A stretch of 64,000 bases of DNA from Solibacillus cecembensis (GTDB lineage: Bacteria > Bacillota > Bacilli > Bacillales_A > Planococcaceae), in NCBI RefSeq assembly GCF_001439635.1, contig NZ_LMBZ01000013.1, positions 62,001 to 126,000 of the forward strand, in the 5' to 3' direction. A program made the position numbers and the translations under genes. This document shows positions 22,800 through 32,003 of this stretch, piece by piece; the stretch's first letter is position 1, and each line of letters starts with the position of its first letter. The notes beneath the pieces were generated by a model, which was given only the letters and a program-made list of their open reading frames with translations, was not told the DNA's origin and searched no databases.

Positions 22800-23684
22800 T
22801 TAGTTACCTTTAACTTGGTTCATTACTTCTTCAGCGAAGTTATCTTCACGTTTTTCGATACCTTCACCAACAGCGTAACGATTGAAGCTTGTCACTGTAC
22901 CGCCTAAAGATTTTACGAAGTCACGTACTTTTTGGTCTGAATTTTTAACGAATGCTTGGTCTAATAAACATACGTCTTCGAAATACTTGCTTAAACGGCC
23001 TTCTACCATTTTCGCAACGATGTTTTCTGGTTTGCCTTCGTTTAACGCTTGCTCAGTTAACACTTTGCGCTCGCGTTCAACTTCATCAGCTGAAACCTCA
23101 TCACGAGATACGTAAGTTGGGTTGATTGCAGCGATGTGCATTGCAACGTCTTTTGCTGCAGCAGCGTCAGTAGAACCTTCAAGAACTACTAATACACCGA
23201 TACGACCGCCCATGTGTAAGTATGCACCAAATGCATCTGCATCTGTTTTTGTTTTCACTTCAAAACGACGTAATGAAAGTTTTTCACCAATTGTTGCAGT
23301 AGCTGTAGAAATTTGATCAGCAATTTTCACGCCGTCTTTTTCTAATTCTAAAGCAGCTTCAACTGATGCTGGTTTAGCAGCAAGTAATTGCTCAGCTAAA
23401 GAAGAAACTAATTCTTGGAACTGTACGTTTTTCGCAACGAAATCCGTTTCAGCGTTTACTTCAATAAGGATTGCTTCATTACCATTTTCTAAAATGTATG
23501 TTGTACCTTCAGCAGCGATACGGTCTGCTTTTTTACCAGCAGCAGCTAAACCTTTTTCACGTAAGAAATCGATTGCAGCATCGATGTCACCGTCAGTTTG
23601 TACTAATGCTTTTTTACAGTCCATCATACCTGCGCCAGTTTTTTCACGTAATTCTTTTACTAATTGTGCAGAAATTGTTGCCAT
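22800..23684 (-). CDS. tsf: Translation elongation factor Ts
   Basis: Guanine nucleotide exchange factor for EF-Tu. Family signatures are [16 protein letters not shown] (residues 12-27) and [12 protein letters not shown] near 74-85. The length of 294 residues matches B. subtilis. A strong TTTTAGGAGG precedes the start. It is placed after rpsB, but a terminator and a promoter lie between the two, so it can be transcribed separately. Confidence 0.98.
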   Translation of the reverse strand: MATISAQLVKELREKTGAGMMDCKKALVQTDGDIDAAIDFLREKGLAAAGKKADRIAAEGTTYILENGNEAILIEVNAETDFVAKNVQFQELVSSLAEQLLAAKPASVEAALELEKDGVKIADQISTATATIGEKLSLRRFEVKTKTDADAFGAYLHMGGRIGVLVVLEGSTDAAAAKDVAMHIAAINPTYVSRDEVSADEVERERKVLTEQALNEGKPENIVAKMVEGRLSKYFEDVCLLDQAFVKNSDQKVRDFVKSLGGTVTSFNRYAVGEGIEKREDNFAEEVMNQVKGN

Positions 23685-23743
23685 GTTGAGTTTCCTCCTA
23701 AAATTTATATTAATTTTTTTAGATCATTCGTACATTCAGCCTT

Positions 23744-23773
23744 ACTATACTTGATAGTTGGCAATTGAAGCAA
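23744..23773 (-). promoter_or_regulatory. Candidate sigma-A promoter of tsf
   Basis: TTGCTT (23768-23773), 18 bp, TATAGT (23744-23749) on the minus strand, between the rpsB terminator and tsf. Confidence 0.55.
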
Positions 23774-23779
23774 CCTTGG

Positions 23780-23815
23780 TTTAACTTGATTCAACTGAGA
23801 GCTGAATCAGTTAAA
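23780..23815. repeat. Inverted repeat between rpsB and tsf
   Basis: A 14-nt arm (23780-23793) pairs with a 13-nt arm (23803-23815) with a single bulge. It lies just upstream of the tsf -35 and has no T-run, so it is not a terminator. Role unknown. Confidence 0.5.
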
Positions 23816-23823
23816 GTTGTCTC

Positions 23824-23865
23824 AAAAAAAGGCGATAAGGGTATCAGCCACTTATCACCTTTTTT
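23824..23865 (-). terminator. Rho-independent terminator after rpsB
   Basis: A 9-bp GC-containing stem (23831-23839 with 23851-23859) extended by A/T pairs, with a seven-T run on the minus strand, 10 nt after the rpsB stop. Confidence 0.9.
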
Positions 23866-23874
23866 GACGGTGAA

Positions 23875-24591
23875 TTACTCAGCAGATTCTACAGCTGGAG
23901 CTTCTTCTTCACCTTGTTTAGCTTCTAATAAAGCGTCAGCCATTTTAGCAGTTAATAATTTAACAGCGCGGATAGCATCATCGTTTGCAGGGATTACGTA
24001 ATCAATTTCATCTGGATCACAGTTAGTGTCTACGATACCAACTAGAGGGATGTTTAATTTGATTGCTTCAGCAACTGCGATACGCTCTTTACGAGGATCT
24101 ACGATGAACATTACGTCCGGAATAGCTTTCATATCGCGGATACCGCCTAAGAATTTCACTAAACGTTCGTGTTCTTTTTTAAGTTGGATTACTTCTTTTT
24201 TAGGAAGTACGTCAAAAGTGCCGTCTTCTTCCATTTTTTCGATATTTTTCATACGTTGTACACGTTTTTGAATTGTACCGAAGTTAGTTAAAGTACCACC
24301 TAACCAACGTTGGTTAATGTAATAGTTGCCTGAACGTTCAGCTTCATCTTTGATCGCTTCTTGTGCTTGTTTTTTCGTACCAACGAATAAAACTTTACCA
24401 CCGTCTTGACCAACTTGACGCATGAAGTTGTAAGCTTCCTCTAATTTTTTAACTGTTTTTTGTAAATCGATAATGTAGATACCGTTACGCTCAACGAAGA
24501 TAAATTTCTTCATTTTTGGGTTCCAACGGCGAGTTTGGTGACCGAAATGTACACCAGCTTCAAGTAATTGTTTCATTGAAATTACTGACAT
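23875..24591 (-). CDS. rpsB: 30S ribosomal protein S2
   Basis: Small-subunit protein needed for S1/bS21-type interactions at the mRNA exit region. The 238 residues begin [19 protein letters not shown], with [12 protein letters not shown] next and the conserved [20 protein letters not shown] near 190-210, both diagnostic. The C-terminus is acidic. A strong TTTAGGAGG lies upstream. It follows swrB, the last motility gene, as in B. subtilis, but has its own strong promoter. Confidence 0.98.
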   Translation of the reverse strand: MSVISMKQLLEAGVHFGHQTRRWNPKMKKFIFVERNGIYIIDLQKTVKKLEEAYNFMRQVGQDGGKVLFVGTKKQAQEAIKDEAERSGNYYINQRWLGGTLTNFGTIQKRVQRMKNIEKMEEDGTFDVLPKKEVIQLKKEHERLVKFLGGIRDMKAIPDVMFIVDPRKERIAVAEAIKLNIPLVGIVDTNCDPDEIDYVIPANDDAIRAVKLLTAKMADALLEAKQGEEEAPAVESAE

Positions 24592-24716
24592 GTGTGTTTC
24601 CTCCTAAAATGTTTGGTTTTTTCCCTCCGTATTTTTCATCTGCAACAAGCTACTAGTATATGTCTAGCACCACTTACTACATCAAAATACGTGTGTAATG
24701 TTTAACACCGCTTGTT

Positions 24717-24745
24717 AATATAACATAATGAACTGGCAAGTGCAA
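24717..24745 (-). promoter_or_regulatory. Strong sigma-A promoter of rpsB
   Basis: TTGCAC (24740-24745), 17 bp, TATATT (24717-24722) with a TGT extended -10. The -35 lies only a few bases past the swrB stop codon, and the leader to rpsB is about 115 nt. Confidence 0.75.
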
Positions 24746-24750
24746 CTACT

Positions 24751-25374
24751 TTACGCATGAAACTTGATAAGAAGCTCTATTTCCTTTTTGCCTTTTTGCA
24801 TCGTTTTTGCTATACTTTCGATGCTCATTCCTGCTTTATGATAGGAAATAACTTGTTCCTCATAAGTCGGTTCTTTTTGAATTGCTTCCGCTACAACTTC
24901 TTGCTCAATCGGCATGTGCTTATTTTGCTCCAACTCTACTTGTAGCACTTCGTCAGTGGATTGAACTCGTTGTTTAATATACGCATTTGCGACTGTCGCT
25001 TTTGGAATGTATTGACGTATTTCAAGCCCTGACACTTCTTCTGTTGAAAGTGATACTTGTCCATGTTGATTCGTATTTGTCTTTTGCTCAAGTTGCACTG
25101 TATCGGGCGCCTTCGTTTCAACAGGCGGCAGAGGATTTGTCACTTGAGAAACCATCACTTTGCCCTTCGTTTGTTGCAACTCCATAATAAGACGATCATT
25201 TTCTTCTTTCATTTCTACTAAATAAAGACTAATTGAGTCATCCATTTCACGAATCAATTGGTTTTGACGAATTTCTAAATCCTTAAATTTCGAAAGTTTG
25301 CTATTCAGAAGGATTATGATAAATATTGTTATTAACTGAATGATAAACAAAGCGATTATTATTCCTGTAATCAT
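24751..25374 (-). CDS. swrB: SwrB-like flagellar assembly/swarming protein
   Basis: In B. subtilis SwrB promotes basal-body maturation and activation of flagellar type III secretion. Here 207 residues: an N-terminal membrane helix (about 3-24, MITGIIIALFIIQLITIFII), a charged coiled-coil stretch to about 75, a low-complexity middle, and a C-terminal AGMSIESIAKTMQKGKKEIE segment typical of this family. Assignment rests on position (between sigD and rpsB) and architecture. It is longer than the roughly 165 residues of B. subtilis, mainly through the linker. TAGGAG precedes the ATG. Confidence 0.8.
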   Translation of the reverse strand: MITGIIIALFIIQLITIFIIILLNSKLSKFKDLEIRQNQLIREMDDSISLYLVEMKEENDRLIMELQQTKGKVMVSQVTNPLPPVETKAPDTVQLEQKTNTNQHGQVSLSTEEVSGLEIRQYIPKATVANAYIKQRVQSTDEVLQVELEQNKHMPIEQEVVAEAIQKEPTYEEQVISYHKAGMSIESIAKTMQKGKKEIELLIKFHA

Positions 25375-25382
25375 CTTTTCTC

Positions 25383-25694
25383 CTAGCCGCTAAAATCGAA
25401 CAGGTTCCCTTTAAATGGATGATGCGCGTCCTGTTCCTGCTGTTGCTTTTTTTTCTTATTTTGATTATCCGATGTTTGCCCATTGTTTGAAGCATCATTT
25501 TCATCTTCCTCACTAATGGCATCCATACCTTCTGATGTAGTCACAGCTAATTGCTTCCGCTCAATTTCACGTTTTAGCGCTTCGTTTGCATGGAGCTGTT
25601 GATCAATTGTTCTTTGGTGATGTTGATCGGCCATCTTCCCAGCATCAAACGTTTTTGGAATGGCAATTTGTAACTCTACGCCTTTTAAACTCAT
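25383..25694 (-). CDS. Small conserved motility-operon protein, function unknown
   Basis: A 103-residue soluble protein between sigD and swrB. The N-terminus (MSLKGVELQIAIPKTFDAG) is ordered. A basic helical stretch (about 30-50) follows, then an acidic/Asn/Gln/Lys-rich low-complexity tail. B. subtilis has no gene at this point; similar short proteins seem to occur next to sigD in other Bacillales, which is memory rather than a search. A good ribosome-binding site (TTAGGAGG) and an 8-bp gap to swrB argue that it is real. Function not assigned. Confidence 0.75.
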   Translation of the reverse strand: MSLKGVELQIAIPKTFDAGKMADQHHQRTIDQQLHANEALKREIERKQLAVTTSEGMDAISEEDENDASNNGQTSDNQNKKKKQQQEQDAHHPFKGNLFDFSG

Positions 25695-25705
25695 AACAAG
25701 TCCTC

Positions 25706-26476
25706 CTAAGTATTCATCATTTCAGAAGTTAATAGTTTACGTAATTTAAATAACGCTTTCGAGTGAATTTGAGAAATACGTGACGTTGATAACTCTAGCA
25801 TTTCACCAATTTCAGTTAAAGTCATTTCCTCTGTATAAAACAAACTAACGACAAGCTGCTCTTTTTCATTTAGTTTTTGAATATTTTGAGCCAAATCTCC
25901 TAATAGTTCCGAATGAACGATTTGTTGTTCTGGCGTTTTTGTATGGTCATCTCGAATAACGAAAGATTTCCCTTCATTTTCATCCTGATCTAATTGTTCA
26001 TTAATGGATAGAACATTCGAATAAAAATGTTCATGGAATGTTTGGTAAACTTCTTCAATCGGTAAATTCATATGCTTTGCTAGCTCTTCTGGTGTTGCAT
26101 GGCGCATCAATGTTTGCTCTAAACTTTCGATTTGTCCTTCTAACTTTTTAGCCTTTTCACGAGCAGAGCGTGGCAGCCAATCCTCTTTACGCAACCCATC
26201 AATAATCGCACCACGAACACGAAATGAGGCGTATGTATCGAATTTCAAATCTCGATTTATATCAAATTTGTTAAGCGCATCAAATAAGCCCATCATCCCT
26301 AAACTAGTCAAATCATCTCTTGAAACATTTTTAGGTAAACCTACCGCAATACGTTGTACATGATAGGAAACAAGTGGCTTAAATTTTCTTATAAGTAGGT
26401 CCCCCGCATCGGGATCTCGGTCAGTTGTCCAACGAATCCATAGTGCTTGCTCTTCCATACGCCTTTGCTGAGTCAC
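25706..26476 (-). CDS. sigD: Flagellar sigma factor SigD (FliA family)
   Basis: RNA polymerase sigma-28 factor for late flagellar, motility and autolysin genes. 256 residues with region 2 (LMMGLFDALNKFDINRDLKF-like core, FDTYASFRVRGAIIDGLRKE) and region 4 (EEMTLTEIGEMLELSTSRIS, helix-turn-helix). A GTG at 26476 with AAGGAGGGTG upstream is used; ATG at 26458 is possible. Unlike the tightly packed genes before it, sigD is preceded by a terminator and a good extended -10 promoter, so its dose may be set apart from the long operon. Confidence 0.97.
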   Translation of the reverse strand: MTQQRRMEEQALWIRWTTDRDPDAGDLLIRKFKPLVSYHVQRIAVGLPKNVSRDDLTSLGMMGLFDALNKFDINRDLKFDTYASFRVRGAIIDGLRKEDWLPRSAREKAKKLEGQIESLEQTLMRHATPEELAKHMNLPIEEVYQTFHEHFYSNVLSINEQLDQDENEGKSFVIRDDHTKTPEQQIVHSELLGDLAQNIQKLNEKEQLVVSLFYTEEMTLTEIGEMLELSTSRISQIHSKALFKLRKLLTSEMMNT

Positions 26477-26517
26477 CTGAATCCACCCTCCTTGACATTT
26501 AAACTTAATTATCTTTT

Positions 26518-26526
26518 ATTATACCA
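26518..26526 (-). promoter_or_regulatory. Extended -10 promoter of sigD
   Basis: TGGTATAAT on the minus strand: consensus TATAAT (26518-26523) with a TGG extension. The -35 is poor. It lies about 42 nt upstream of the sigD GTG and just downstream of a terminator. Confidence 0.65.
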
Positions 26527-26591
26527 AAAATTCGACAAATAAACATGTGACAGAAGGATGATACATAGCCATTTCATAATTTTTTCGTCAA

Positions 26592-26618
26592 AAAAAAGCC
26601 GACAATGTCGACTTTTTT
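26592..26618 (-). terminator. Rho-independent terminator upstream of sigD
   Basis: Arms 26592-26603 and 26607-26618 (AAAAAAGCCGAC with GTCGACTTTTTT, one G-U pair) form a stem followed by a T-run on the minus strand, directly after the stop codon of the 124-residue membrane protein gene. Confidence 0.85.
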
Positions 26619-26619
26619 C

Positions 26620-26994
26620 CTATTTTGAAACCGCTTCTTCTTGACCATGTAACATCGTACGTACAACTTTTGCAATTTCTTCTGTGTTATCCTCTTCAAA
26701 CTCAACGGTTGTTCGTCCATTTTGAGGTACAAATTGCTGCTGTTCTGCATTTGATGGTTCTATATTTAAAGTTGAATCAACTTCCGAATATGCGATATTT
26801 TCTGGTGTATAAAACACATAGCCTATAAATGCACGGATAAAATACATCACGATAAAACCGATTAAGGCGACCACTAACGATACACCAATTGTCGGCAATG
26901 GATAAGCAAATGGATCTTGCACTGCCCATATAAAATACACAGTGAATGAACATAATGCTGCCCATGAATTATAAAATAACGAACCAAACATCAT
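26620..26994 (-). CDS. Membrane protein of unknown function between cheD and sigD
   Basis: A 124-residue protein with two to three hydrophobic helices in the first 60 residues (about 8-26 and 34-60), then a cytoplasmic-type tail ending with an acidic segment ([20 protein letters not shown]). It overlaps the cheD stop by 4 bp, so it is translated as part of the chemotaxis operon. B. subtilis has no gene here. I do not recognise a family. Position suggests a motility or envelope-linked role, which is inference only. Confidence 0.75.
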   Translation of the reverse strand: MMFGSLFYNSWAALCSFTVYFIWAVQDPFAYPLPTIGVSLVVALIGFIVMYFIRAFIGYVFYTPENIAYSEVDSTLNIEPSNAEQQQFVPQNGRTTVEFEEDNTEEIAKVVRTMLHGQEEAVSK

Positions 26995-27494
26995 ATATCA
27001 CTTACACCTCGATTGACCGTACGAATATTTAACATACTCGTCTCTGGATTAAATTCAATTGTTCGCCCACTATTACCGCCTGTATCTTCCGCGATAATAG
27101 GAATTTTCAACTTTCGTAGTTGCTCTTTGACCGCCTCTACATTTCTAGGACCTATTCGCATCGAACTTTTATCTGAAGTAAACTGAAACATTTGAGCACC
27201 ACCAGCAATTTTCGCCTTAAGTTTAAAACTTTGAGCCCCTTGAAGTTTCACTAAATTTACTAAAGCAACAACACCAGTATCTGCAAATTTCGCTTCATTT
27301 ATTGATTCCGTTCTACCTAAACTAGAATCTGGTAACATAACATGTACTAACCCAGCAATTTTTTTTGATTCATCATAAATAATAACACCCACACAAGAGC
27401 CTAAACCTGAAGTGCGAATGGTCTTTGGCGTTTTTACTACATCCATTTGAGCGATTCCGACTTTAACGACTTCATTTCCATGCGATACTATCAT
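26991..27494 (-). CDS. cheD: Chemoreceptor glutamine deamidase CheD
   Basis: Deamidates Gln residues in methyl-accepting chemotaxis proteins and binds CheC. The catalytic pair is visible: Cys34 in [13 protein letters not shown] and His51 in [19 protein letters not shown] near 92 and the C-terminal [10 protein letters not shown] are also conserved. The length of 167 residues is normal. It overlaps cheC by 4 bp, matching the CheC-CheD partnership. Confidence 0.97.
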   Translation of the reverse strand: MIVSHGNEVVKVGIAQMDVVKTPKTIRTSGLGSCVGVIIYDESKKIAGLVHVMLPDSSLGRTESINEAKFADTGVVALVNLVKLQGAQSFKLKAKIAGGAQMFQFTSDKSSMRIGPRNVEAVKEQLRKLKIPIIAEDTGGNSGRTIEFNPETSMLNIRTVNRGVSDI

Positions 27495-28129
27495 TCAATT
27501 GGTACCCCTAATGCTTTAAATATCGCTTCAAATGATTCTGGATTTGGCAATAAGAAAAAGTTTCCTCTTACCGCTTCTTCATCTTTAATATCTTCTTCAA
27601 AAATGGCTGTATTAATTACAATTACAGTGTCGCTCACTTGGGATAGCTCAATTAAACCAATACTAATAATTGCACCAAACATATCCACGCTCAGTCCAGG
27701 TACTGTTGGATAAATCTTCAATCCAGTAAAATCAGACAACGCGGATAAATAGGACCCCGATAAAATATTGCCCATTTCCTGCATCGCAGATAAGCCCAAT
27801 TCTGAAACGGATGGCGCATTAAAATCAAACAAATCATCGTGGATTAAACGACGAATAAAGCGATTTGCTTGTTCAATCGGCAGTATGAAAAACATGCTAC
27901 CTTCCGCATCACCTTCAATGCGTAAAAAAATACCTACTACTACATTTTCCGAACCACCAGCTAATTCCATCATGTCATTAAAAGAAACCATTTCTACCTT
28001 TGGAACGCGCATATCAATCTTCTTTTGCAATAAGTCTGATAATGCCGTTGCTGCATGAGCTGCGCCAATATTCCCGATTTCTTTTAATACATCCAAGTGG
28101 AGCGAAGTAATTTTATCACTAAAATTCAT
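27491..28129 (-). CDS. cheC: CheY-P phosphatase CheC
   Basis: Removes phosphate from CheY-P and is part of the CheC-CheD-CheY adaptation system. Both repeats of the phosphatase motif are present: [20 protein letters not shown] near residue 15 and [20 protein letters not shown] near 112, each with the Glu/Asn pair. The product is 212 residues. A 167-bp gap separates it from cheW, unusual for this operon. Confidence 0.97.
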   Translation of the reverse strand: MNFSDKITSLHLDVLKEIGNIGAAHAATALSDLLQKKIDMRVPKVEMVSFNDMMELAGGSENVVVGIFLRIEGDAEGSMFFILPIEQANRFIRRLIHDDLFDFNAPSVSELGLSAMQEMGNILSGSYLSALSDFTGLKIYPTVPGLSVDMFGAIISIGLIELSQVSDTVIVINTAIFEEDIKDEEAVRGNFFLLPNPESFEAIFKALGVPIE

Positions 28130-28296
28130 TTACAATCCCTACTTTGATAGATTCTAGGAGATGAGAGCACTCCCCTCCCAGAAAATTATTCAGCCAATCA
28201 CGACATTGATTACAAATGCTTTGTCACAGGACATGACAAGTTTAGGTCTAGTTTGAACTCCCAACTAATAAAGGGTGGTAGTTCCGTTGCTGCAAA

Positions 28297-28743
28297 TTAA
28301 TCAAGCGGATTTAAAACTTTATCTAAGTGAAGTAAAATTAATAAACGATTGTCTAATTTTGCTACTCCAGCAATAAATTCTTCTTCCAATGAACCCACGA
28401 CTTCTGGTTGCTGTTCAATCGACTCAGAATCAATATCTAAAACATCATTAGCAGAATCTACAACAAATCCTACTTCCATTGTTTCAAGCGTAATAATGAT
28501 AATACGCGTTGTTTCTTCACTTTCCGGAATAGGAAGTCCGAAACGTTCACGTAAATCGATTACTGGCGTTACAACACCACGTAGATTAATGACACCTTTT
28601 ACAAAACGTGCTGTTTTTGGTACTCGTGTTATATGCATTAATTTTTCTATTCCTTTAACGTGTGAAACAGGAATAGCATACTCTTTATCTGCTAACTGAA
28701 ATACTATAACTTTCAGATTTGTTTGCTCTACCGCATTCGTCAT
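28297..28743 (-). CDS. cheW: Chemotaxis adaptor CheW
   Basis: Couples chemoreceptors to the CheA kinase at the membrane array. A 148-residue single CheW domain, with FQLADKEYAIPVSHVKGIEK at the N-terminus, INLRGVVTPVIDLRERFG near 66-83, and a VDSANDVLDI segment. It lies 21 bp after cheA. Confidence 0.98.
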   Translation of the reverse strand: MTNAVEQTNLKVIVFQLADKEYAIPVSHVKGIEKLMHITRVPKTARFVKGVINLRGVVTPVIDLRERFGLPIPESEETTRIIIITLETMEVGFVVDSANDVLDIDSESIEQQPEVVGSLEEEFIAGVAKLDNRLLILLHLDKVLNPLD

Positions 28744-28764
28744 CTTTTACACCTCTTATCCTAT

Positions 28765-30837
28765 TTACTTCAGCAGTGCGTTACAATCTACAATTAACGC
28801 AACTTTACCATTACCTAAAATTGTGGCACCAGATATCGCAAAAATATTCGTTAAATAATCGCCCAATGCTTTTAGAACAATTTCTTGTTGTCCGATGAAT
28901 GAATCGACAACTAATCCTGCAAGTTTATCCCCTTTACGTACAATAACGACTGAATGGAATCCATCTTCTTTCAGCTCTTTACGAGGTACTTCAAAAATTT
29001 CTTCAAGGAATACAAGCGGTACTACTTTGCCGCGGAAATCAATTACTTTTTGATTGTGCGCATTTAAAATATCTGAGTTACGAATAATCGATGTTTCAAT
29101 AATAGATGATAATGGAATCGCATAAATCTCTTTTTCAATTTCAACTAACATTACTGAAATAATCGATAGTGTTAATGGTAATTGAATAGAGAATACTGAT
29201 CCTACATTTTGAGTAGACTCAATTGAAATATTCCCGCCCAATGATTCAATTGTTGTTTTTACTACATCTAAACCAACACCACGACCCGAAACATCTGAAA
29301 TCACTTCAGCAGTAGAGAAACCAGAAGCTAAAATAAGCTCATTAATTTGCTTATCTGTCATCGTCAACGATTGTTCATGTGTCACAATCCCTTTCGAAAG
29401 CGCCTTCGCTAATACGCGATCACGGTTAATTCCTGCACCATCGTCTTCAATCTCGATAAATACATAGTTCCCGCTGTGATATGCGCGTAATTGAACGGTA
29501 CCTTCTTCTGGCTTACCTTTAGCAAGACGAGCTTCTGGACTTTCAATTCCATGATCGACCGAATTACGAATTAAGTGAACAAGTGGATCACCAATCTCAT
29601 CGATTACAGTACGATCAAGTTCTGTTTCAGCACCAATTACGTCCAATGTAATTTTTTTATTTAAATCACGAGACAATTGACGAACCATTTTCGGGAAACG
29701 GTTAAATACTGTTTCTACCGGTACCATACGCATCGTTAAAACAATATTTTGTAGATCGCCCATTGTACGACTCATACGCTCGACTGTTTCATTTAACTCA
29801 CCATGATTTACTTCCGATGCAATCGATAATAAACGACCGCGGTCAATCGCAAGTTCTTCAAAAAGATTCATTAAAATATCTAATCGTTCAATATTTACAC
29901 GAATTGTTTTACTTGAAGCATGGCCAGTCGCCTTACTACTATTATTCGTTGCTTGCGGTTTTTGAACAGGTTGTGTTGCAACTTCTTGTTCGACAAGAGC
30001 AGGTACGATTGTATCTTGTACCTCCAATTCCACATTAGAAGTCACTGATTGATGGAACACATCTTGGTGTATTTCACTCACTTCAACCAAGTCCACTTCA
30101 GATACTTTCATCAGCATTTTCTGTAAGTCTTCAGCGTTTTCTTTTGAAATATACGCAACATAAAATTGATGATCAAATTGTTCTTCTTCTAATCGTTCTA
30201 CTGTTGGAGATGATTTAATAACATCCCCGTTCTTCTCTAAAATTTCAAAAACCATAAATACGCGCGCTGCTTTTAATAGGCAATCTTCACGAAGAGTAAT
30301 TGAAATTTCGTAAGCATTGTAATCTTGTTCTGACGATTGGAGCAACACTGTTTTTTCAAAATCATCATACGTTAATTTTAAGTTAACAGTATCCACTTTT
30401 GTCTCAACAATTTGTGTTGCTTCTACAGGTGCGATTGCGACAGTCGTTGCTGCTATCTCCCCTGATTCAATAAGCTTTAATTTTTCTACGGTTACTTGAA
30501 CGTCACGTTTCCCGTCCCCACCATCCGCAATATCATAAACCATTTCTTCTAAGTGATCGACCGATTCAAATACAACGTCGAATATTTCCGGTGTTACTTT
30601 AATTTTCTCGTTACGAATCGCGTCTAGCACATTTTCCATTTTATGTGTTAAATCTGCTAAATCTTCGAACCCCATCGTTGCCGACATCCCTTTAAGCGTA
30701 TGTGCAGAACGGAATATTTCCCCAACAATTGCCAAATCTTCAGGATTTTTTTCTAATTCTAATAAATGCTCGCCACATGCTTGTAAATGTTCTTTACTTT
30801 CTTCGATGAACATTTCTAAATATTGATTTACTTCCAT
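28765..30837 (-). CDS. cheA: Chemotaxis histidine kinase CheA
   Basis: Receptor-coupled kinase that phosphorylates CheY and CheB. P1 Hpt domain with the phosphorylated His46 in RSAHTLKGMSATMGF, a P2-type region, a flexible Gln/Thr-rich linker (about 265-300), dimerisation domain, then HATPase with N box HLIRNSVDHGIE, G1 EDDGAGI and G2 GRGVGLDVV. A CheW-like P5 regulatory domain ends the 690 residues. It is about 20 residues longer than in B. subtilis. Confidence 0.98.
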   Translation of the reverse strand: MEVNQYLEMFIEESKEHLQACGEHLLELEKNPEDLAIVGEIFRSAHTLKGMSATMGFEDLADLTHKMENVLDAIRNEKIKVTPEIFDVVFESVDHLEEMVYDIADGGDGKRDVQVTVEKLKLIESGEIAATTVAIAPVEATQIVETKVDTVNLKLTYDDFEKTVLLQSSEQDYNAYEISITLREDCLLKAARVFMVFEILEKNGDVIKSSPTVERLEEEQFDHQFYVAYISKENAEDLQKMLMKVSEVDLVEVSEIHQDVFHQSVTSNVELEVQDTIVPALVEQEVATQPVQKPQATNNSSKATGHASSKTIRVNIERLDILMNLFEELAIDRGRLLSIASEVNHGELNETVERMSRTMGDLQNIVLTMRMVPVETVFNRFPKMVRQLSRDLNKKITLDVIGAETELDRTVIDEIGDPLVHLIRNSVDHGIESPEARLAKGKPEEGTVQLRAYHSGNYVFIEIEDDGAGINRDRVLAKALSKGIVTHEQSLTMTDKQINELILASGFSTAEVISDVSGRGVGLDVVKTTIESLGGNISIESTQNVGSVFSIQLPLTLSIISVMLVEIEKEIYAIPLSSIIETSIIRNSDILNAHNQKVIDFRGKVVPLVFLEEIFEVPRKELKEDGFHSVVIVRKGDKLAGLVVDSFIGQQEIVLKALGDYLTNIFAISGATILGNGKVALIVDCNALLK

Positions 30838-30854
30838 TTAGAAGGCTCCCCTTT

Positions 30855-32003
30855 TTAGGACATATATTTCATAATCGTTTGTGCAATATCGTCAACATCT
30901 GCCACTTCATCAACAAGCTGCGTCTCCACGGCAGCTTTTGGCATTCCATATACAATACACGTTTCCGCTGACTCAGCAATTGCCATTACATTTCCTGTTT
31001 TCTTTAGAGCAACCAAACCTTTTGCGCCGTCATACCCCATTCCAGTCATCACTACTGCAATTTTATCGAAGTCTGAATATTGACTAACATCTTCAAACAT
31101 AACATCAACGGATGGACGATGTCCCGACCTGGGTGGCTCGGTTTGATCTGTAACAATTGCAAATGTGGCGCCTACTTTTCTTAGCTTTAAATGATAGCCA
31201 CCTGGTGCAATATAAGCTGTACCCTTTTGCAAAATATCCCCTTGTTCTGCTTCTTTCACATTGATTTGACTCAATTGATCCAAACGTGTAGCAAGTGATT
31301 TTGTAAATCCTGCCGGCATATGTTGAACAATTAATATCGGCGCATCTACATTCGCTGGTATTTTAGTAATGACCTCTTGCAGTGCTCTCGGTCCTCCCGT
31401 TGAAGTACCAATTAAAATGATTTTTTTAGAGTTTTTATTCCAGTCCACCTTTTTACTTGCCGTTACTACAGGTGTTACTGTTTTTTTGATAACAGGTACT
31501 GGTGGACTCACCATCTTTTCAGTCTTAATTGATTGACCAACAGGAGACGCAAACACATGTGGTCTCGAAATTGGCTTTTTTAGTTTTGCAATTGGAATTT
31601 GAGTTGCCTGAGCCACTTTATGCACCAATTCATTTTGAACTTTATGTAGGTCTAATGAAATTGTTCCACTTGGCTTCGTTACAAAATCAACAGCCCCGTA
31701 CTCCATAGCAGTTAATGTATTATCTGTACCACGTTGTGTTGTACTTGATAGCATGATAACGGGAACTGGACAAACTTGCATAATTTCTTGTAATGCCTCG
31801 AGTCCGTTCATTTCAGGCATTTCAACATCCATTGTGACAACATCTGGCTTTAGTTGTTGGATTTTTTTAATCGCATCTTTTCCGTTTCGGGCAGTACCAA
31901 CTACCTCTACTTTAGAATCGTTGGCGAAAAAATCACTAATTAACTTACGCATAAATGCAGAATCGTCAACAACTAAAAGCTTACTTTTATTTGAGAAGTT
32001 CAA
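30855..32003 (-). CDS. cheB: Protein-glutamate methylesterase CheB
   Basis: Response regulator that demethylates chemoreceptors. N-terminal receiver domain with Asp59 in VVTMDVEMPEMNG. A Pro/Val/Lys-rich linker (about 150-195) follows. The C-terminal methylesterase has the catalytic Ser in GTSTGGPRALQEV, His in VQHMPAGFTKS and Asp in TGMGYDGAKG. The full length is 382 residues. It starts one base after the flhG stop. Confidence 0.98.
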   Translation of the reverse strand: MNFSNKSKLLVVDDSAFMRKLISDFFANDSKVEVVGTARNGKDAIKKIQQLKPDVVTMDVEMPEMNGLEALQEIMQVCPVPVIMLSSTTQRGTDNTLTAMEYGAVDFVTKPSGTISLDLHKVQNELVHKVAQATQIPIAKLKKPISRPHVFASPVGQSIKTEKMVSPPVPVIKKTVTPVVTASKKVDWNKNSKKIILIGTSTGGPRALQEVITKIPANVDAPILIVQHMPAGFTKSLATRLDQLSQINVKEAEQGDILQKGTAYIAPGGYHLKLRKVGATFAIVTDQTEPPRSGHRPSVDVMFEDVSQYSDFDKIAVVMTGMGYDGAKGLVALKKTGNVMAIAESAETCIVYGMPKAAVETQLVDEVADVDDIAQTIMKYMS

